This document shows positions 2,685 to 5,221 of a stretch of DNA of 5,221 nt, piece after piece (position 1 is the stretch's first letter; the number at the start of each line of letters is the position of its first letter). Below the pieces are notes generated by a model. That model had not been told where the DNA came from, ran no database searches, and saw only the letters and a program-made list of their open reading frames with translations. A program made the translations under genes and the position numbers. The DNA is from Verrucomicrobia bacterium UBA6015 (lineage in GTDB: Bacteria; Verrucomicrobiota; Kiritimatiellia; UBA8416), in contig DIZZ01000056.1 of NCBI GenBank assembly GCA_002428045.1, forward strand, positions 18,156-23,376, read 5' to 3'.

Positions 2685-5180
2685 CTATTCTGCTTCTCCC
2701 CAGATGCGGGCGAGGGTGGTTTGGATCTTTTGCTCGAAACGGGTGATCAGTTCGCGGTTGGCGGCGACCAACGCTTGCTCGGCTTCGATCTCCGCCACGA
2801 TCGCGCGCTGCGTGGCGAGGGGCGGCAGGGGGAGGTTTATCGACGTTATCATCGGCAGCGTTAGGTACCTTGTAAGCCCGCCAATAGATTTCTGCTTCAA
2901 GTCAAGCAGGTTGGCGTTCAGAACGTATTTTAAAATGCCGTATGTCATCCTCTCCAAGAACTGCTTCTTAACTGTGATGATATAGGTCCGTTGATAGGCA
3001 TTGAACTTTCCGTGATAGTGCTTCACGTCAAAATCTCCGCTCGCATTATTCCCACTAAGAAGAATTGCTTCACCGTCGAACGCATGCTGATCGATTTTGA
3101 ACACATCTTTTGAGCAGGTGAAGAATGGATAAGCCCCGCCTTCGACTGCGGCATTTGAGTTAAGCTTCCCTGTCTTAATGTCGCACACCTCCCCCAGCGC
3201 CACCATCGGCCAGGCTGGATCTATGGGGATGTGGGGGCGGTAGTTATCGAGGACGGCGCGGGCACCGTTGATGACTTTCTGGTATCCCTCGATCTCTGCC
3301 ACGATCTCCCGCTGGATCTCTAGCGGCGGGAGGGGGATTTGGAAGTCGGCAAACGATGCCCAGCCTATGCGCGGTAGCTGCGCACCCTTGAGTTGGCCCA
3401 TGACGGCATCGTTGAATCGTGAGCTGCGGAAGATGTACGCGTAAAGCGCCGGGTCTGTCTTCCCCTCAATTGCCTCGATGACGAAAATGTCAGTCGAGCA
3501 GATGCCCGTCCGGTCAGCGAGCCAGACTTTGTTCAAATTGGGCCTGAGCTTTCCGTAGAGAATGTCGCGCGGCTTGAAGACATTCTTCAGGCTCTTGATG
3601 TCAGCGGGATTGCCCGTGACAACAGCGCCCACAATTTCGCCGGTGTTCTGCGTGATGTTTTCGAGGCCAAGATATGTGACCGGTCCGGGGAGCGATTCGG
3701 GAAGCACGGTTTGGTCAGCCTTTCGGAAGGCATCGCCCACTGTAACGAAAGGCCACACCGATACGGCAACCACCCCCTCACGGTACCGCTCGCTGCTGAG
3801 GTTGTAGTCGCCGTTGGCGGCGATTTTGGCTTTTGCAACAATCTGGGCGGTGGGAGGTAGGGCGACGCCTCCGGCGGAGCCGTCCCCCGATCCACCGAGC
3901 GGCTCACTCGGAGAGTTCGCCCTACCCATCCATTTTTTCAGGAACGCGGCGGCGGCGGGCAGGTCGTTTTTGTCTATGGCGCGGCGTTGGGCTCCAAGCC
4001 CGTAGCCGTCGTTTTCGACCTTGAAGAACGCGATGGTGTCGGCGGTCCGGGCTAATCCGCGGTCGAGAATGAGGATGCTGGTCTTGACCCCGGAGTACGG
4101 GTTGAAGCACCCGGCCGGCAGCGACACGACGGCGACAAGGCTTTGCTCCACCAGCATCTTGCGCAACTGCTTGTACGCGGTCTGGCTCTGGAAGATGATC
4201 CCCTCCGGCACGATAATGGCGGCGCGTCCCTTGGGCGTAAGGTGTTCGGCCATGTAATCCACGAACAGCACTTCGCTGCGCTTGGCCTGGATGGAGAAGC
4301 GCTTGTGCGGTTTGATGCCGCCTTTGGGCGACATGAATGGCGGGTTGGCCAGGATCACATCGGCATACTCATTCCAGCGTTCCTCGGAGGTGAGCGTGTC
4401 GTATTCGTAGATGTGCGGGGTGCTGAAGCCGTGCAGATACAGGTTCACCAGCGAGAGCCGCACCATGTCGGGGGAAATGTCGTAGCCGCGGATGTTTTTG
4501 GCCAGCCGCCCGCGCTCATCCGGCGTGAGGGGGTTTTTGCCATGATCGGACGGATCGGACAGATCGGTCTGATCTGACCGATCGTGCTTGCGTTGGATGT
4601 GCTTGTAGGCGGAGATCAGGAACCCGGCTGTGCCGCAGGCGGGGTCGAGGATGGTTTCGTGTTTCTGCGGGTCGAGCACCTCGACCATGAAGTCGATAAT
4701 GTGGCGCGGGGTGCGGAACTGTCCGGCATCGCCTTGCGAGCCGAGGACGCTGAGGAGATACTCGAAGCCGTCGCCGAGGCGTTCGCTGTGATCGTAGCTG
4801 AACTCGTCGATGATCTTGAGAAAGCTCTTGAGTGTCTCGGGGTCGCGGTACGGGAGGTAGGCGTTCTTGAAGATGTCGCGGAACAGCGGCGGGATGCCGG
4901 GGTTCTCGGGCATCTTGGCAATGCCCTCGCCGTAGAGGCCGAGCATCTCGTGGCCGCCGAGGCTGCGATCCATGAGCCTGGCCCAGCCATAGCGGGCGAA
5001 CTCGCCGGTGAAGAATTTGCGCTTGCCGCCGAGCTCCTCGCTCTCGGCGTCCATGTCGTCCATGAACTTGTAGATGAGCGCGATGGTGATCTGCTCGACC
5101 TGGGATTTCGGGTCGGGCACTTTGCCGACGAGAATGTCGCGGGCGGTATCGATGCGGCGTTTGGTGTCGGTGTCTAGCAT
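2685..5180 (-). CDS. hsdM: Type I R-M fused methyltransferase-specificity protein (HsdM-HsdS)
   Basis: A complete 831-residue cytoplasmic protein that joins an N6-adenine DNA methyltransferase to a full specificity subunit; usually these are two genes of roughly 500 and 400 codons. Numbered from the ATG at 5180, residues about 2-145 are the HsdM N-terminal helical domain. GQFRTP (153-158) and DPACGTAGF (179-187, motif I) form the SAM site, and NPPF (279-282) is the catalytic motif IV. NGDYNLSSERY (456-466) marks the end of the HsdM part. TRD1 spans about 476-617 and TRD2 about 657-784. Each is followed by a conserved helix, PPLEIQREIVAEIE (618-631) and PPLATQRAIVAEIE (786-799), the usual HsdS spacers. 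Two TRDs predict a bipartite target. The ATG at 5180 is preferred over 5198 because AAAGGA (5194-5189) lies 8 nt before it. The gene overlaps the upstream gene by 7 nt. Two repeat-derived insertions (about 200-212 and 419-442) are unusual. Without HsdR it can methylate but not cut. Confidence 0.95.
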   Translation of the reverse strand: MLDTDTKRRIDTARDILVGKVPDPKSQVEQITIALIYKFMDDMDAESEELGGKRKFFTGEFARYGWARLMDRSLGGHEMLGLYGEGIAKMPENPGIPPLFRDIFKNAYLPYRDPETLKSFLKIIDEFSYDHSERLGDGFEYLLSVLGSQGDAGQFRTPRHIIDFMVEVLDPQKHETILDPACGTAGFLISAYKHIQRKHDRSDQTDLSDPSDHGKNPLTPDERGRLAKNIRGYDISPDMVRLSLVNLYLHGFSTPHIYEYDTLTSEERWNEYADVILANPPFMSPKGGIKPHKRFSIQAKRSEVLFVDYMAEHLTPKGRAAIIVPEGIIFQSQTAYKQLRKMLVEQSLVAVVSLPAGCFNPYSGVKTSILILDRGLARTADTIAFFKVENDGYGLGAQRRAIDKNDLPAAAAFLKKWMGRANSPSEPLGGSGDGSAGGVALPPTAQIVAKAKIAANGDYNLSSERYREGVVAVSVWPFVTVGDAFRKADQTVLPESLPGPVTYLGLENITQNTGEIVGAVVTGNPADIKSLKNVFKPRDILYGKLRPNLNKVWLADRTGICSTDIFVIEAIEGKTDPALYAYIFRSSRFNDAVMGQLKGAQLPRIGWASFADFQIPLPPLEIQREIVAEIEGYQKVINGARAVLDNYRPHIPIDPAWPMVALGEVCDIKTGKLNSNAAVEGGAYPFFTCSKDVFKIDQHAFDGEAILLSGNNASGDFDVKHYHGKFNAYQRTYIITVKKQFLERMTYGILKYVLNANLLDLKQKSIGGLTRYLTLPMITSINLPLPPLATQRAIVAEIEAEQALVAANRELITRFEQKIQTTLARIWGEAE
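2785..2802. repeat. HsdS conserved-region repeat, copy after TRD2
   Basis: TCGATCTCCGCCACGATC here and TCGATCTCTGCCACGATC at 3289-3306 differ at one of 18 bases and lie exactly 504 bp (168 codons) apart. Both encode the IVAEIE helix that follows each TRD. They are partner sequences of the internal HsdS duplication and could serve as recombination sites for TRD exchange. Confidence 0.75.
3289..3306. repeat. HsdS conserved-region repeat, copy after TRD1
   Basis: The second member of the 17-of-18-base direct repeat described at 2785-2802. It encodes the IVAEIE part of the helix that follows TRD1. The two copies lie on either side of the TRD2-coding segment. Confidence 0.75.
3856..3926. repeat. 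71-bp palindromic element inserted in frame in hsdM
   Basis: Perfect 10-bp terminal inverted repeats, GGTAGGGCGA (3856-3865) and TCGCCCTACC (3917-3926), bound a 71-bp unit. Its 27-bp arms (3856-3882 and 3900-3926) match at 21 of 27 positions around a 17-bp centre. In each arm the order is a 10-bp end, a mismatched triplet, a paired CTCCG, another mismatched triplet, then a paired GAGCCG. The element is translated in frame as GRANSPSEPLGGSGDG followed by SAGGVALP (residues 419-442 of the fusion), a Gly/Ser/Pro-rich linker between the methyltransferase core and its C-terminal NGDYNLSSERY helix. The form is that of REP- or MITE-like dispersed palindromes. I recall similar GGTAGGGCG-type repeats in Verrucomicrobiota-related genomes but cannot verify it. 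Only one copy occurs in this window, so mobility is inferred. Confidence 0.75.
4544..4584. repeat. 9-bp GATC-phased tandem repeat inside hsdM
   Basis: GATC occurs at 4544, 4553, 4562, 4571 and 4580, exactly every 9 bp. The units are GATCGGACG, GATCGGACA, GATCGGTCT and GATCTGACC, then a partial GATCG. On the coding strand it reads DRS-DQT-DLS-DPS-D, a tripeptide repeat D-x-S/T at about residues 200-212, between motif I and the GYDISPD segment. The sub-sequence 4562-4583 is also an inverted repeat, GATCGGTC-6 nt-GACCGATC. Because the unit is 9 bp, copy-number change would lengthen or shorten a surface loop without breaking the frame. Confidence 0.8.
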
Positions 5181-5221
5181 GGGGTAATTCCTTTGCATTC
5201 GGGGTAGGCGGTGCAGCCCCA
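5174..5221 (-). CDS. 3' end of an upstream gene with a topoisomerase-type C4 zinc finger (partial)
   Basis: The last 15 codons and stop of a gene entering from the right edge, reading WGCTAYPECKGITPC. The GC-x-x-YPEC pattern followed by KG matches the second half of the C4 zinc finger (zf-C4_Topoisom) found at the C-terminus of topoisomerase I and of some restriction-type nucleases and helicases. Its TAG stop lies within the start region of the fused methyltransferase (ATGCTAG, 7-nt overlap), so the two are almost certainly one operon with coupled translation. The context suggests a DNA-processing partner such as a restriction subunit or nuclease, but the body of the gene is outside the window. 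The frame is open through all 15 visible codons. Confidence 0.7.
   Translation of the reverse strand, partial: WGCTAYPECKGITPC
5189..5194 (-). promoter_or_regulatory. Ribosome binding site of the HsdM-HsdS fusion
   Basis: AAAGGA on the minus strand, 8 nt before the ATG at 5180. It lies inside the upstream gene (its Lys-Gly codons) and downstream of the alternative ATG at 5198. This supports the shorter 831-residue start and coupled translation. Confidence 0.7.

Noticed and set aside
2626..2985. 119-codon plus-strand ORF across the hsdM-hsdS 3' end
   Set aside because: It is mostly antisense to the conserved HsdS C-terminal helix and TRD2; no recognisable product or good ribosome binding site.
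4143..4577. 144-codon plus-strand ORF opposite hsdM
   Set aside because: It lies antisense to motif IV and neighbouring conserved HsdM segments, with no independent signal.
4584..5177. 197-codon plus-strand ORF opposite hsdM
   Set aside because: It is the antisense of the conserved HsdM N-terminal domain. Its Glu/Val/Ala-rich composition is what the reverse complement of GC-rich codons gives.

Overview
The window is bacterial chromosomal DNA, GC-rich in its two main coding blocks (about 67-68% in hand-counted 60-base samples) with an AT-richer island between them. The divergent AraC regulator and URO-D-type methyltransferase pair, together with palindromic repeats inside a gene, suggests an uncultured member of the PVC group (Verrucomicrobiota, Kiritimatiellota or Lentisphaerota). 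This is a weak inference from recalled gene content; no phylogenetic marker is present.

Left block (1-1955). The first 12 codons of an unidentified minus-strand gene lie at the very edge. Next is a complete AraC/XylS-family regulator on the minus strand (101-895). It diverges across a 109-bp AT-rich control region from a complete URO-D superfamily protein on the plus strand (1005-1955). The control region holds a 15-bp imperfect direct repeat with exactly 30-bp spacing, a 10-bp palindrome and a plausible sigma70 promoter. This layout suggests that the regulator controls its divergent neighbour, and perhaps itself. The URO-D protein is not the haem enzyme HemE. It has the His-x-Cys-Gly motif of the corrinoid/methyltransferase branch, and its substrate is unknown.

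Middle island (1956-2684). GC falls to about 38% in part of this stretch. It holds two very small, apparently translationally coupled plus-strand ORFs of 43 and 65 codons that I cannot identify. After them comes a possibly frameshifted continuation with protein-like character. Three short hairpins are also present, none a convincing intrinsic terminator. The island looks like the residue of an acquired or decaying element.

Right block (2685-5221). One large minus-strand gene encodes a fusion of a type I restriction-modification methyltransferase (HsdM) with a complete two-TRD specificity subunit (HsdS). It overlaps by 7 nt the 3' end of an upstream gene, of which only 15 codons are visible. 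Those codons match the second half of a topoisomerase-type C4 zinc finger, as found at the ends of topoisomerase I and of some DNA-processing or restriction proteins. No HsdR is visible; if one exists it lies beyond 5221.

The most unusual feature is that this methyltransferase gene carries two different in-frame repeat insertions. One is a 71-bp imperfect palindrome with perfect 10-bp ends (3856-3926), translated as a Gly/Ser/Pro-rich linker. The other is a 9-bp GATC-phased tandem repeat (4544-4584), translated as Asp-x-Ser/Thr tripeptides. The second target-recognition domain is also clearly more AT-rich than the rest of the gene, consistent with domain replacement.
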